Assembly: GCA_944472155.2 (NCBI GenBank) | Contig: OX235272.1 | Coordinates: forward strand, 96,726,020-96,790,019 | DNA length: 64,000 nt | From: Trichobilharzia szidati | Lineage: Eukaryota > Platyhelminthes > Trematoda > Strigeidida > Schistosomatidae | Direction: 5' to 3' | In this document: positions 45,101 to 55,690 of the stretch, piece after piece | Layout: each line of letters begins with the position of its first letter | Numbering within the stretch: position 1 is the stretch's first letter | Translations under genes and position numbers: made by a program | The notes under the pieces: generated by a model | Told to the model about the DNA's origin: nothing | What the model saw: the letters and a program-made list of their open reading frames with translations, nothing else | Databases searched by the model: none

Positions 45101-48100
45101 CATTGACTGAGCACTTTCTTCAGTGCTACTAATGTGTTACAAACGATTGTACAAATGATTGAAAGGAAATATTTCTACGCTGAACAAAAACTGTTCTTTT
45201 CCTCATTCATGAATAGATGGATATATTTTGTCATAAAATAATAAGCTAAGAAAAGGAAAAGGTGTTTCGCTTTTCAACAAATGAACTCTTACACTATCTC
45301 CAACTTCACGTTCAGATTTTGATGAAACATTCCATAGTTCTTGTAACAGGTCAGTTACCTTTTGTCCTCGTTTGTTTGATATAGTAAGAAGATTTGTGTG
45401 CTGGTGTAAAACAATTTTCAACAGTTCACAACCTAAAAAAATATTTAAAACAAGACAACCAGATTAGTTCTACTATTGCTGTAGAGAACGAGAAAGCGGC
45501 AATCGGTTGGGCCAACAAGAAGACTCTAGAAAATCTGGGCTCCGCAGATGGTTTATGTCTAAAGTCACACAAACTCGAAGATCAACAAGTTGGCAAAAGA
45601 AGTAGCTAAGACAGAAATTCAGGTGAACATGGAGAAGACAAAGGCTATGAAGATACGTGACCAACAGCAACAAACATCAAAACTTCCAACGGCAGAAATT
45701 TCAAAGAAGTCCCTTCTTTCACTTATCTAGGCAGCATCGTGTAAACTACAGGTGACACGGGTGAAGATGTCAAGGAGAGGATTGAAAAGGCATGACAGAC
45801 CTTCATTAATCTGAAATCAGCTTCGAAACCTTCGCTCCATACTGAGGATAAGACCACCAGAAAGCATAAGTAACATGGAACTCTGGAAACAGACAAACAA
45901 ACCAAAAACCTATTGCCCAAAAAATATACAGAAGGAAATGGAGGTGGGTGGGACACACGCTGAGGATACCCCTATGTGACATAACACGCCAGGCCTCCAG
46001 GTGGAACCCGAATGGAAAACTACGAGTTGCGTGTGGGTCCAACAGTGACATGGGGGAAATCACGTGAGGAGATGTGATGTACAGACCAAATTTTCACGTC
46101 ATTTTGATATGCCTGTTTGAACTTATCTGACCCCATTTATGACCTTTGAAATCCTATCCGTTGTTAACTGTTTTAATTAATCAATGTCATTAGTGTCTCT
46201 CATGGTCATTTTAAAGCGTATATATATATATATATATATAAGCCCTGTCAATCATTTTCATTGTTGATACGAGACAGTAAAAGCTCTCCACATCAACAGT
46301 CAGACTTCTCTTCTTGCGTCGCGTTTTCGGTGGTACCGTATCACGTTGTTGTTGCTAGTGGTTAGAACAATAGACTTGCGAGTCAAGTAGGTAGAAAACT
46401 CATTAACGCAACCACCAAGTCTATTAACGGTCATATCAAGATGAAAGCTTATGGACAATAGTCGAACCAGCTAAAGACAACCGCAGAAAACAGGATAAAA
46501 TGGAGATGTGTTGTTGAAGCCTTATGTTCCACCTAAAACAGTAATAATAATAATTACTGTAGGTAATAGTACTATTATCCTCTGCCGACGCACACCTGAT
46601 ATCTATGGTCGGCCTGCAGAATTTGGGCTACCGATATCACATGCTGAAAATTCCATACCTGTACCAAAAAATACGGTGTTGGAATCAAGCTGTAATCGAA
46701 AGTCGAAAAATAAAAAAATGTGGTTGGTCTTAAAGAAGTTTTCACAATAGATCAAGATGATTTGCATATTAGATGACAAACAGGGGAAGTGGAACTCTTC
46801 AACAGTTCACTCAATTAACTCTACACAAGTTCGCGTCCATAACTTTCAAATCTCATGATAAGCACGTTACAATCCAACCACAATATCGAGTTTCAATTTC
46901 TGTCAATAGGATTATTGTTATTTGAATTACTGTTATTATTAGATAAGTATATTCTCTATCAAAGCTTGATACAACTTTTTATTACCTCTACGTGTAATAG
47001 CAATAAGGCTGATGTCTAGACTGAACCGACGCGATTAGCGGGTAGCTTGATATTACTTCAGCACTAAAAATGAGGCAGACTAACGCATCCAAAAGAGGTT
47101 TATGTATCGGTTGTCAGATTTTAATAACAGTCAGTTTATCAAGATAAAAGATCAACACATTCGACGATAACACTTATGATTCTTAAAATATTAGCCGACC
47201 GGTAGTTTATAATAATACTGATAGAGGGGAATTGCATGCTAAAAATATCCAGATTGTTCAGAAGATTGCATTTTCTCGGAGTCTTCAACTACCTATCTAA
47301 GTCAAGGAAACCTTTTCGTGGGAGCAAGTCTAATTCCAAAAGTTCGAAATCAAACATATTCGTATGTGCCAGTACATATACAGTGCCACTAGGCATTATT
47401 AACACACATAACTGGGTGTTGCCTCTTCAGACTACAGTTTTCTGTAAGCTATTGTATGGCTACTTGGATCTGTATAATTGTCTACCCAGCAAAAATTTTT
47501 CTTTCGTTCTCTTCGAGACTCATCAACCAGGTGTACCTGCATCACAGTGAGTGATGATGTTAAAACTGAAACTTAAATGCAGCACTGATTCTTTCCAGCG
47601 CCAAAGCGATACCTACAAATGAATGATAATTATACTTCAATAGTTTATACACAATGATAAGTTTTAAAAAATTAAACTATTAAAATATAATTATAATTAA
47701 TTTGATCAGTTCCACAATGCACAAACTTTTCAGTGAAGTTATTGAGACACGATAGCCACCTTCTGTGCTAAATCCTTGGTCACATCACGCTTGCAATAAC
47801 ATATTATCTATGATTTCCTTCTGCTGTCAACCCATCATATCTCATACATACTACACCGAAGTACTAAACACCATACCTGTGTACTATACGCCAAACTGTT
47901 AATATGAAGAAGAATATGTAAGTGGCAATACAACCAGTAGGAGTCAAGGATGACTGAGTTTCAATGTAGAACTTAGCACACAAGTGCACAAGTACAGTTT
48001 GCTACACTTCATGTGGAGATAGTAAATGCTTCTGTGCCACTGAGAACGATTTTGAGGCATATCACTAACAGTCTCAAGTCATTGCCTCTTAAAATCCCCA

Positions 48101-51100
48101 GGAACTCAACAAGGCAGTCTGCGCCTACCTATATGGTCTAAAACAACAGCAGAAGAATTCATGAACTGATTTGACTATCTCTAACTCTCTTCCAACCTAA
48201 TCTTATTTTAGGTAATACCGCTTACCGATGGAGGTAGTGGCTCGGCATGCATCACACGTGTCCTAGCCATCTCAGTCAGTGTAGTTTCACAACTTCATCA
48301 ACTGGCTTTCTCTCCTTATCTAACATTCTATGCTTGACATCAATGTTACTCACCATATTACGCCAGTTAATGTGGGAGATAGAACGCAATCATCCACTGT
48401 CAAAGACAAGTAGCATCTTCAGGTCTTCCACTTCCAATGGCCATATCTTACGGTTGTAATGAAGGGGTAGAGCAAACTGCCGCGCAATACACACGTCTTT
48501 TGAACAATAGCCGGATATCAAGTCTACACTAAAAATGACATAAGTTGGTAAATGCCATACGAGCCATTTGTTGCCATACGAAGATTTTGTCAGTAATAAG
48601 TTCATTAGGGCTGATTCTGCTTCTTAAACACGCTCAACCACTTCACACCCTATCTTAAAACTGGGAGCCAAGGCAGAACTTAACAGTTTTCTGTATGTGT
48701 AAGGTTTCCCCAGTTGAACTGTGAATTCCATTATGGATAAGATTTTATTTTGATAAATCACACAGTGTTATACAGTAACAATAACAGTAATATCGGTTAA
48801 TATTACTGTATAACACTGTGCGATTTCATCAAAATAAAATCTTATCCATAATGGAGTTATATTCTACCATAGTGGCCAAGTTTTATACTCATATCAATAA
48901 TACATATGGTCTTCCTACTAGGAAGCTTATGAACCGCGAATGTTTTTATTCAAAATTAGCTAAAAGGATAAACCAATTGGCGGAAAAATATCAAGGCTTA
49001 AAATGCAGTAGCAACTTTAACAACGACATAAAAATAGCGTTATTAAAATGACGCTCAAAAATGTGATGTATCCCGTATTACATCACATTTTTCAAATTAA
49101 CTCCGTTTTTTAATAACATTAATTAATATTTTTTTTTAAATAATCAATTCACTTTGACGTACAATCAATATAATTTCTTACACGACATTTGGAGCTTTTT
49201 CGTCGTTTCTTTTTACTGCTCGATTTCAGAGATTTCAATGCATAGATCAATATGAGATGAGCAGGATTGTTTCCGGAATGGTCAACATTTGTAACTGATA
49301 GACCCAGTTTTTGTACAAGATATCTACATAATTAAACAAACAACCACAAACGATTAGATATGCAGAAAACAGTGATTACAGGAACAGAAAGTTGATACTT
49401 TGTGGAGAAAAAACAGAAGAACAACCATGAAATTCTGATAGTACGTGGTAACAAAGTGGAAGGCTCTATATTAAAACTAAGACTACCACACCCTCACCCG
49501 TGGATAATGGTGAATCCAATTGCAGCCTGCAATGCCGTGGAAATCGTTGAGTAACAGCTCTAGGTGGTACAAAACATAGTGTACAATAGTAGCATATACA
49601 AGATTAAATGTCATCAATATATTTTACTGTAGGCATTAAGTTTCCAACTCATCTTCTACATTTTATTCAACAATTTCTAATAAGAATTAAATCGCAAATT
49701 ACCAGTGAAATTTTACGACAGTTTTCTTTAGAAACCGAAATTATTCAGATTACGAGATTCGAACTGCTTGACACCATACACGGAAACCAAAAAAGCAAGC
49801 AAAAGTAGATGGTACCATATACTACTGATTGATAGATAGTCAGATGCCACTCACGTCAACGAGTATCGTAGTGATCTGCACTCCAGCTCTCTGAGTTGAG
49901 TCAAACCGGGTGCACCGATGATGAGCTCAGTCCCAAACGAGCTAAACAACTGTCCAGTGTTTAGACCATTTCCGTCTGGCTAGCAAGCGATTCTGGTCGA
50001 TGTGACAGTAGTATCCAACTACTCATATCAATCAATCAGTAGCATGTTATATTATGAATCCCTAAATATGCTTTTAACCGCTTCAGTTTCATTTATGTTG
50101 ACTTCAGTTAAATGTCTCGGAGTCATGTTCACGTTCAGATCGATATTCAGTAATAATACAAAGCCTTATGTTCTGGTAATTCTGTTGCTCTCTTAGCTTT
50201 GGCTGTTTCTTTTTGCAAAACTTCCTAATCTTGGCTGATACTTCACAAAGCAGCGATATGAGCGGTGAAAATTCACCGCATGGAACCTTGGTTCCATGTT
50301 GTTGAATGGCATCTGAGTGCTAAATATTAACTGTGGTACTAGTGTGGTGAGAGCTGGCTGCTAGCCAAAGTTGGTAGACAGTAATTGACGCCAATATTTA
50401 TGTCCCCAATATTGGTGGTGAGAAAATGAGAAGAAAGGCTTTGCGTAGGCAGGTACAGTTAGCATATGGATGATCTGACACAGCCACAAAGAGATGCAAG
50501 GTTAACCTTCTGTGAGAAACAACCAATCAAAAGACTGTATTTTCTACTAACAATAATCGACAATAATGTACATTAAAATCTATAAAATCTATGTGTTGAT
50601 TTTCCTTAATAAACGATCTGTTGCCTGGCCCTTGTCTTCTGTTGTTACACTAGCAGTTAAATACAACACTTGTCTACGAACATTGTTCAGTAACAACGTT
50701 CTTAGCAATTTTTTATACTGTGTAGGTTGAGTACATAAAATCAATCATCATAAATAAGTTGTTATTTGAATTATTACGTGTATTTTTTTCTAATTCAAAG
50801 TGAACTTTGTTTTTAACGAACAGATGAGATTTTCAGTCGTATATTAAAAGTCAGAGGGGTATAGACTGATTTAATTTACTCTGGGCACCATTTTCCACGT
50901 TCCACCCAACAGTTTACGAAACTTCAAGGCGGCAATTCCTGATATATAAACTGTATAACCTGGCTGATTCAAAGCTGAGAATTTCCTGAAAGTTCGTGAG
51001 TTCGATGACTTTTGTCTTCACACTGATTGAACACTAGGAAGTAACCAGTGTCACGTTCCTAGTACTTTGTATAGATGCTAACTGAATTCTATCGGTCAGT

Positions 51101-54100
51101 CTTGTAAAGTGATCACCAGCCAAGGTGACTCGCCATAGTGATGTACTTCAAATTGGTGTTAGGTGTTGATTTCAGACAATCGACAGGAATTCCTGGACCC
51201 ATATTTCTTTCTGGTTGACAAGGTGTGTCTGTAATCGCACATGCCCTTAAAGACTCAAACACACACTGCCAAATGCCGCTTCATTATAGAGTGACCAATA
51301 TCATGGTTCTATTCCTTTGTGTTGGTGCGACCATCTTGTTATCCACTGTAATCAAAGCCGAAGATTTTTCAACATATTCTTTTGACATATTTTTATTCTA
51401 CATGACACAATACTGAAGATAAGATATAAGACAACATTAAAACCCTTGAAGAAATACCGAAGCTCGTAAATGGACAAAACTACTAGAACACATTGATATA
51501 AAACACTCAACTTCTATCAGCCTATGTACTCTTTTGACTATCATCAAAACCAAGTATTTGAGTTTGTCTTGACACGCTACTACTAAACCTCCGTTGTGTA
51601 TTAGTTCATTATTAAGCTTTTCTTTCCGTCTTTTTTTCTGTTACAAGATAACAGGTGACTGATTTTTATTTTGAACTTTTGATGACAGCCATAGAATACT
51701 GTTTAATTAAAACACATTAGAATCCTCTGTCTGAAAGTAAAGTAATAAATTTTCCTATACTCAAACTCGTCTTGTTTTTCTTCTTGTCTTTGTTGTCTAG
51801 AGGAACATGAACTACAGAACTGCTGTTTTAAACAAGTACACGGAAAATATTATTTCTAAACACAAAGTTATCCCTAGAATAATAACCAACCCGAAATTCG
51901 TATATTACAAAGTTCAAGGTGAAAATTCCCCACGACTTCCTTTAAAAAGTCTAAATATCCAAATCACAATATGTAATCTGCTTGGTACGGCGAATGGTAA
52001 TCAAGAAAACAAGCGTTACTGCATGATGACCCCGAAACGAGCAAAAAGACCATTTCTATGTGGATGGTTAGCGCTAATGCCTAGTTGATGAGAATAGTTT
52101 CCAGCTACTCAAATCAACCTATCAGTAGTATGCACTGTTATGAAAGAATAACAGTGTGTATTTATGATATCACACAAAAACTTAGTTCTTAAAATAACTT
52201 TTCTTTTTTATTCTCTTACATTCCTAGTGAAATATATATAGGTCTTCAAGCTTTGAATTTTCAGTAACGGTGGTGTATTTTTACAGGTTGGGGTTGCTAG
52301 CCTTCTGCTCAACTCTCCCTCTCTAATAGCGCTTACTGCTAACTAGGCGACATTTAGGAGTGCGTCAGCTAGGGATCGAACCCGGGTCACGTGTTCAGTT
52401 GATACATTATTCCATTTAGTTGTTAAATCTGACAATAAGAGCAGGAAAAAACTTAGTTAACAAGTTGTGTTAAGTTCGTTGCTGTGGTCTCTGTATTAAC
52501 TGAGCAAATGTTTACAGAATATAATGTTTTCCTATGCCGATAAAAGCAATCCATTTTCGCATTTGTTTCGACCTAATAGGTGTATTTGAAGAATCAAGCT
52601 CTATATACTAATATACACTCCAACTATATGTTCAGCTAGCATACGACCAGTAATATTGAATTTGTTGAAATGAATTAACTTTTGTTGCTCAGCCAATTCA
52701 TGGACCACTGGTTCAAATTGCTGCAGCGACCGAGATTATCAGTTTACCTTCAATCATTACCCGTTACATCAATGAAAATCTGTCCACCTATAACTACCTT
52801 ATACAGTCTCACTACCAATTAGTTTTTTTCAGGCGATGGGTTTTATCAGGATTTGCATTTAAAAGAAGTGACGTTCAATGAAGAGCTACTCTTTTCAGAG
52901 ATGTCATTCTCATGCCCTACAATCAAATATATATAGTAAATCATCTCAACAGCAAAATGAGTATTTTCAAATATGCGTCATTAGAGTAGTAAATGTTTTA
53001 GATAACAAATTACGCAACATAAGAGTGTTAATCGGGTAGAAACTAAGTTTAAATTAAATAAGCAAATTGACTGACGTGACACAATTGATGGGATTGAGTG
53101 GAATTAGACTAAAACTGAACTACAGTCAAGTTGACAACAGTGGTAATACGGAGTGGAAATATAATAAGGGGTGAGGGTGGGAAATAATACAACTAAAAGA
53201 CAAAAATTACACATCTGGTAAGACAGATGTAGTCCCGATTAACACTCTTTTGTGTTGCGTAATTTGTTATTTAAAACATCTACTACTCTAATGACACATA
53301 TTTGGAAATACTCCTCTTGTTGTTGAGATGATTTATTATATATATATATATATATATATATTGTAGGGCTTGAGAATGATATTGCTGAGAAGAGTAGCTC
53401 TTCACTAAACGTCCTTTCTTTAATAATTCTCAATGGGGTTTTTTAATCTGGATTTAATTCAATGCCGATTTCATTGCGAACCAACACTAGTTGAAGGACC
53501 ATTGAAAACTACACAGCATTTGGAAGCTGTCTCGTCCTAGTTCGGCACTTTCTTCAGCAGTACGTGCCCATCAGCACAGATCGAACCGAGAGTATTCATA
53601 TTATAAGGTGAGCCCATTGGCCATTCAGCCACTGGGTCGAAATAATACCAATTCCTGATGTAGAGCTACCATAAACCAATGCATTATTGATATAAGTATA
53701 AAACTTGGGCATTGTGGTAAAGTATAACTCCATTATGGATAAGATTTCATTTTGATAAATCACACAGTGTTATACAGTAATATTAACTGATGACGTTTCG
53801 AGCATAAACTATTGCTCATAATAGTTTATGCTCGAAACGTCATCAGTTAATATTACTATATAACACTGTGTGATTTATCAAAATAAAATCTTATCCATAA
53901 TGGAGTTTAAACCAATGCCATCAGTAGGCATCCACTTCTCCTGAATACATTTTTTTCCCACTGACGACACCTGAGAATTCATTGAATTCCAACCCAGTGG
54001 ATAATTGGTCCTGGCCTCGATCTTTGCCGGTGAGGTTATGAGTGTGCGCTTCTGAAGAGTCCCAAACTAGGGCTAAACGGGTGTCCACCGCTCCCTGGTT

Positions 54101-54665
54101 TTCACTGATCCTCTAATTGATATTGGTTCTGAAAGAAATCGGCATTGTGATTTTTTCTTAAATTCACATTAAAGCTTAATTCCACCTAAAAAAGGTGATC
54201 AAATATCCTATTGCTATGTGTGACTGTACCACTAACTTCTTCATAAAATACACACTGTTAAAATTTTGATGAAATTATATTATACTAATTATACTACTTT
54301 CAAATATATTTAACAGTTTGTCGTATATGGCACAAATAATGAATATAACGATAAGGCACAAGTCACACAAATAAATAAGACAGTTCAAACGAAACTTACT
54401 CAAGCATTTCTTTATTTCCATATTTACAAGCAATATGAACCAAATTGCATTGTTTATGGTCTTTAATATCTGACAATCTTCTTAAACATGAAACTTTTGT
54501 ACAGGAGGAAGAGGGATTGATCAATTCAACCAACAACTTCAGGTAGGCAACATCACCAGAACGAACCAATTTAATAACCATAGATTTGAAATCAGATTCA
54601 TTTTGGAATAATTTTTCAGATTGATAACTGGATGACCGGGGTGATTCATTCTGATTATTGGACAT
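39113..54665 (-). CDS. NFKBIL1: NF-kappa-B inhibitor-like protein 1, five coding exons over 15.5 kb
   Basis: Exons in order: 54665-54400, 49323-49184, 45432-45293, 43204-43051 and 39672-39113. Their phases agree and total 420 codons including TGA (419 residues). Exon 1 encodes a first ankyrin-like unit (VIKLVRSGDVAYLKLLVELI, then LVHIACKYGNKEML). Exon 2 gives a second (LSVTNVDHSGNNPAHLIL) and a basic KKKRRK run. Exon 3 has CELLKIVLHQHTNLLTISNK, matching the human LLSRCPS..GIKNKDGETP segment. Exon 4 is acidic (SFLSDSDEANYSSNEWEDYF). Exon 5 carries the basic linker and the conserved C-terminus LRQLQVDWHPDKF...RVVNISQLLNKA. The vertebrate protein (about 380 residues) is nuclear and linked to NF-kappa-B control and mRNA processing; its role in flukes is unknown. 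The donor of exon 2 (gtgtaag) is the weakest join. Introns 1-4 are 5.1, 3.8, 2.1 and 3.4 kb, crowded with repeats. Confidence 0.87.
39965..40085 (-). repeat. hammerhead-ribozyme SINE remnant (Smalpha-like)
   Basis: On the minus strand: cacactg, then CTAGAGA (consensus CTGAAGA), a stem-II block ending in ccaggac, then GGAAG where GAAAC is expected. The core is destroyed. The tRNA-like head lies on the right (gcctcgttaatctga). Confidence 0.6.
41812..41930 (+). repeat. half Penelope-like terminus with hammerhead-like 3' half
   Basis: Repeats the right half of the 37330 palindrome: ttgatatgattat, GAGCA...TGCTC hairpin, GAAAC, GTCA, then tactgtataacactgtg and cccataatg. Confidence 0.55.
41995..42045 (-). 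repeat. hammerhead-ribozyme SINE fragment
   Basis: Minus strand keeps ctccaaactggaac, GAAAC and aactgtg, but the CTGAAGA box reads CTTAAGGA. Short and degenerate. Confidence 0.4.
42280..42560. repeat. two abutting ribozyme-SINE pieces in opposite orientation
   Basis: At 42280-42375 (minus) lies a ribozyme piece with GAAAC and AGCTGTT intact but CCGAAGG for CTGAAGA, and the typical ctgacatcagttggagagcc tail. At 42430-42560 (+) lies a tRNA-like head: ctggatggtctacgagctcg as A-box region and gggtccgaacccc as B box. The head resembles 59930-60030. Confidence 0.6.
42660..42760 (+). repeat. hammerhead-ribozyme SINE remnant
   Basis: CTGGAGA, gtcccaaaactgggac (a perfect stem II), AGAAC for GAAAC, then ccagtactccctggttttcc and gttctctaactgatatcagc. 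Stem II survives, the core does not. Confidence 0.65.
43205..44600. other. NFKBIL1 intron 3 sequence, nothing recognised
   Basis: AT-rich intronic DNA without recognised repeats or coding. Confidence 0.4.
45440..46080 (+). pseudogene. decayed RTE/SR2-like RT fragment
   Basis: Broken frames read LGSADGLCLKSHKLEDQQ, VNMEKTKAMKI, SFTYLGSIV and RKWRWVGHTLRIP, the order found downstream of the RT catalytic box in RTE-like proteins. FADD is reduced to SADG. Several stops are present. It lies in NFKBIL1 intron 2, antisense to the gene. Confidence 0.7.
46240..46400 (+). repeat. diverged solo-LTR-like fragment
   Basis: The block 'gagacagtaaaagctctcca' with acttctcttcttgcgt and ggtggtaccgtat matches, with differences, the reverse complement of the 33141-33497 LTR. 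It is older and in the opposite orientation. Confidence 0.5.
46430..46560 (+). pseudogene. RTE/SR2-like 3' end remnant
   Basis: 'agctaaagacaaccgcagaa' and gttgttgaagccttatgttc correspond to the minus strand of the 57985-58345 block (there: ENRKSGGVLLKPYVPLG). Confidence 0.5.
46580..46719 (+). mobile_element. tRNA-derived SINE, 5'-truncated copy
   Basis: Starts at ctgccgacgcacacc, i.e. the end of the tRNA-like head, and continues through the same body as 20900-21101 to gtaatcgaaa. Both pol III boxes are missing. Confidence 0.7.
47630..47740. repeat. imperfect palindrome, Penelope-like terminus type (as 16713-16887)
   Basis: tataattatacttcaatagtt and its complement aactattaaaatataatta flank a short centre; the right edge gatcagttccacaatgcaca resembles the start region of Penelope-like copies. 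Confidence 0.45.
48225..48605 (-). pseudogene. decayed C-terminus of the 26-kb RTE family
   Basis: Minus strand reads HYNRKIWPLEVEDLKMLLVF, then VSNIDVKHRMLDK and VDEVVKLH.LRWLGHV, aligning with the C-terminus of the intact element at 26540-29968. It has stops and no RT core. Confidence 0.7.
48724..49051 (+). pseudogene. Penelope-like 5' end: palindrome followed by N-terminal coding start
   Basis: A palindrome (48724-48858; arms attccattatggataaga and its complement) leads into an open frame starting near 48855: MELYSTIVAKFYTHINNTYG, then RECFYSKLAKRINQLAEKYQ, ending at TGA 49051. This looks like the N-terminus of a Penelope-like protein; RT and GIY-YIG parts are missing. It lies about 130 bases from NFKBIL1 exon 2. 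Confidence 0.55.
49840..49960 (+). repeat. hammerhead-ribozyme SINE remnant
   Basis: gatgatgagctcagtcccaa, then CTAAAC for GAAAC and aactgtccagtg. The first core box is not recognisable. Confidence 0.5.
50420..50650 (+). repeat. LTR-like dispersed repeat (pair of 32745-32980)
   Basis: Shares gttgattttccttaataaacg and tctgttgcct...cttgtcttctg with the first copy; see that entry. Confidence 0.45.
52300..52420 (-). repeat. tRNA-like SINE head
   Basis: Minus strand has cacgtgacccgggttcgatc followed by cctagctgacgcac: a B box with an acceptor-like end, similar to 60790-60880. Confidence 0.5.
52864..53423. repeat. inverted repeat pair in NFKBIL1 intron 1
   Basis: 52864-53036 and 53234-53423 are reverse-complementary at about 85-90 percent by eye (aagagctactctt...ccctacaat...gtcattagagtagtaa...gtgttaatcggg against its complement). 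About 200 bases separate them; the right arm includes a TA microsatellite. Confidence 0.65.
53490..53645 (-). repeat. hammerhead-ribozyme SINE, best preserved core
   Basis: Minus strand: gtactg, CTGAAGA intact (53557-53551), stem-II region ending in ctaggac, then GAGAC (53533-53529) where GAAAC is required, then agct. One substitution in the second core box and a lost cleavage triplet make it inactive on paper. Confidence 0.65.
53690..53907. mobile_element. near-perfect palindrome, head-to-head Penelope-like termini
   Basis: Arms 53726-53813 and 53820-53907 differ at only two or three positions around a 6-base centre. They include attatggataagat, gtgttata and actgatgacgtttcgagca. The outer left side on the minus strand encodes MELYFTTMPKFYTYINNA, the Penelope-like start. 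Confidence 0.7.
54000..54135 (+). repeat. hammerhead-ribozyme SINE remnant
   Basis: CTGAAGA intact at 54052-54058, gtcccaaactagggc, then TAAAC (54074-54078) for GAAAC, GTGTC and cctggttttcactgatcctc. Confidence 0.65.
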
Positions 54666-55134
54666 CGTTTTTTATACATATGTACAGTTCGAAATTGGGA
54701 TTTCTCTGGATTACAAAAAAACACCATAAACATGGAGGTGATTATTCCCAACTGGCGTTCTAGATGACACCTATGCTTAGTGGTATGAAAGCTTAGTTTC
54801 ATTGTAAAAATCTCTTGATACTGCGACTATAAGTGATCTTCGTTTCAGTCACACAAAGCAGTCAAATAAATACATCATTATTAAGTATATTATTGGGGAG
54901 GATTTTTTATTTGTTATGTCAGTGTCACAATGAGGTTCTTCATTTTCACTTAAGAAGTAAAATAGGATCAGCTAGAGATGCCGACTGATCACTAATATAG
55001 GGTAGAAAAATTTCACTTTGTTGATCATCTCCAGCATAAATGACATTCAGTCTAGCTTTAAGATCTTTCTAAGTATTGATTTACAAGCCTTTGGTTGATT
55101 TCAGGATAGATCACCAGTTGACAAGCAGAGGGTA
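54666..55134. other. upstream flank of NFKBIL1
   Basis: 5' side of exon 1. No TATA box or other promoter element can be singled out with confidence. Confidence 0.35.
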
Positions 55135-55260
55135 CTGGATCGTTGTTTCATTCTAGTTTTGGTCTCTTCATCAGTATGCACTCGTAACCCCACCAGTGGT
55201 CGAATCCACGGCCTTCAGGTTACGACGTTAGCCCATTAACCGTAGTGCTTCCGGTAAAGA
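55135..55260 (-). repeat. hammerhead-ribozyme SINE remnant with tRNA-like head
   Basis: Minus strand: head with ggccgtggattcgaccactg, then actgatgaaga, stem II lost, GAAAC intact, ATC as possible cleavage triplet, and cagtaccctc. By alignment the first core box reads ATGAAGA. Confidence 0.6.
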
Positions 55261-55509
55261 ATCTAATGACCTACGCATAAATTGTAACTTTGAGATATGT
55301 AGAGCCATCAGTAGCCAATGTCATCGATGAGTACTTGTCCTCACAGTGGACCCCACTGAGAACTTTATCCTGCAGTCAGCCACTATTGTGTGTTAAATTA
55401 ACTTTCAAGTGTCCATTTGCAGGGATTTGATTGATTTAAATTAAGACCACGAATTTGGCAGTTGCACTTTATATCGCCCATTGATAGAGGTTAGGGTTAG
55501 AAAACATGA

Positions 55510-55690
55510 CCACTGAATTCCGATCTAGTGGCTGAATGATCAACGAGTCGCCGTCGTAACCTGAAGGTCCCGAGTTCTACCCCTAGTGGTGCCGTGGGTG
55601 AGTACAGCTAAATAGTCCCAAACTAGGACGAAACAGTGGTTTTGTAGCACTCCCTGGCTTTCAGTGGTCTTCTAATTGAAGTCAGATTAT
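55510..55690 (+). repeat. hammerhead-ribozyme SINE remnant with tRNA-like head
   Basis: Head ggctgaatgatcaacgagtc...cgagttctacccc, then gagtacag, CTAAATA (damaged), gtcccaaactaggac (stem II intact), GAAAC at 55630-55634, and actccctggctttcagtggt. Confidence 0.65.
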
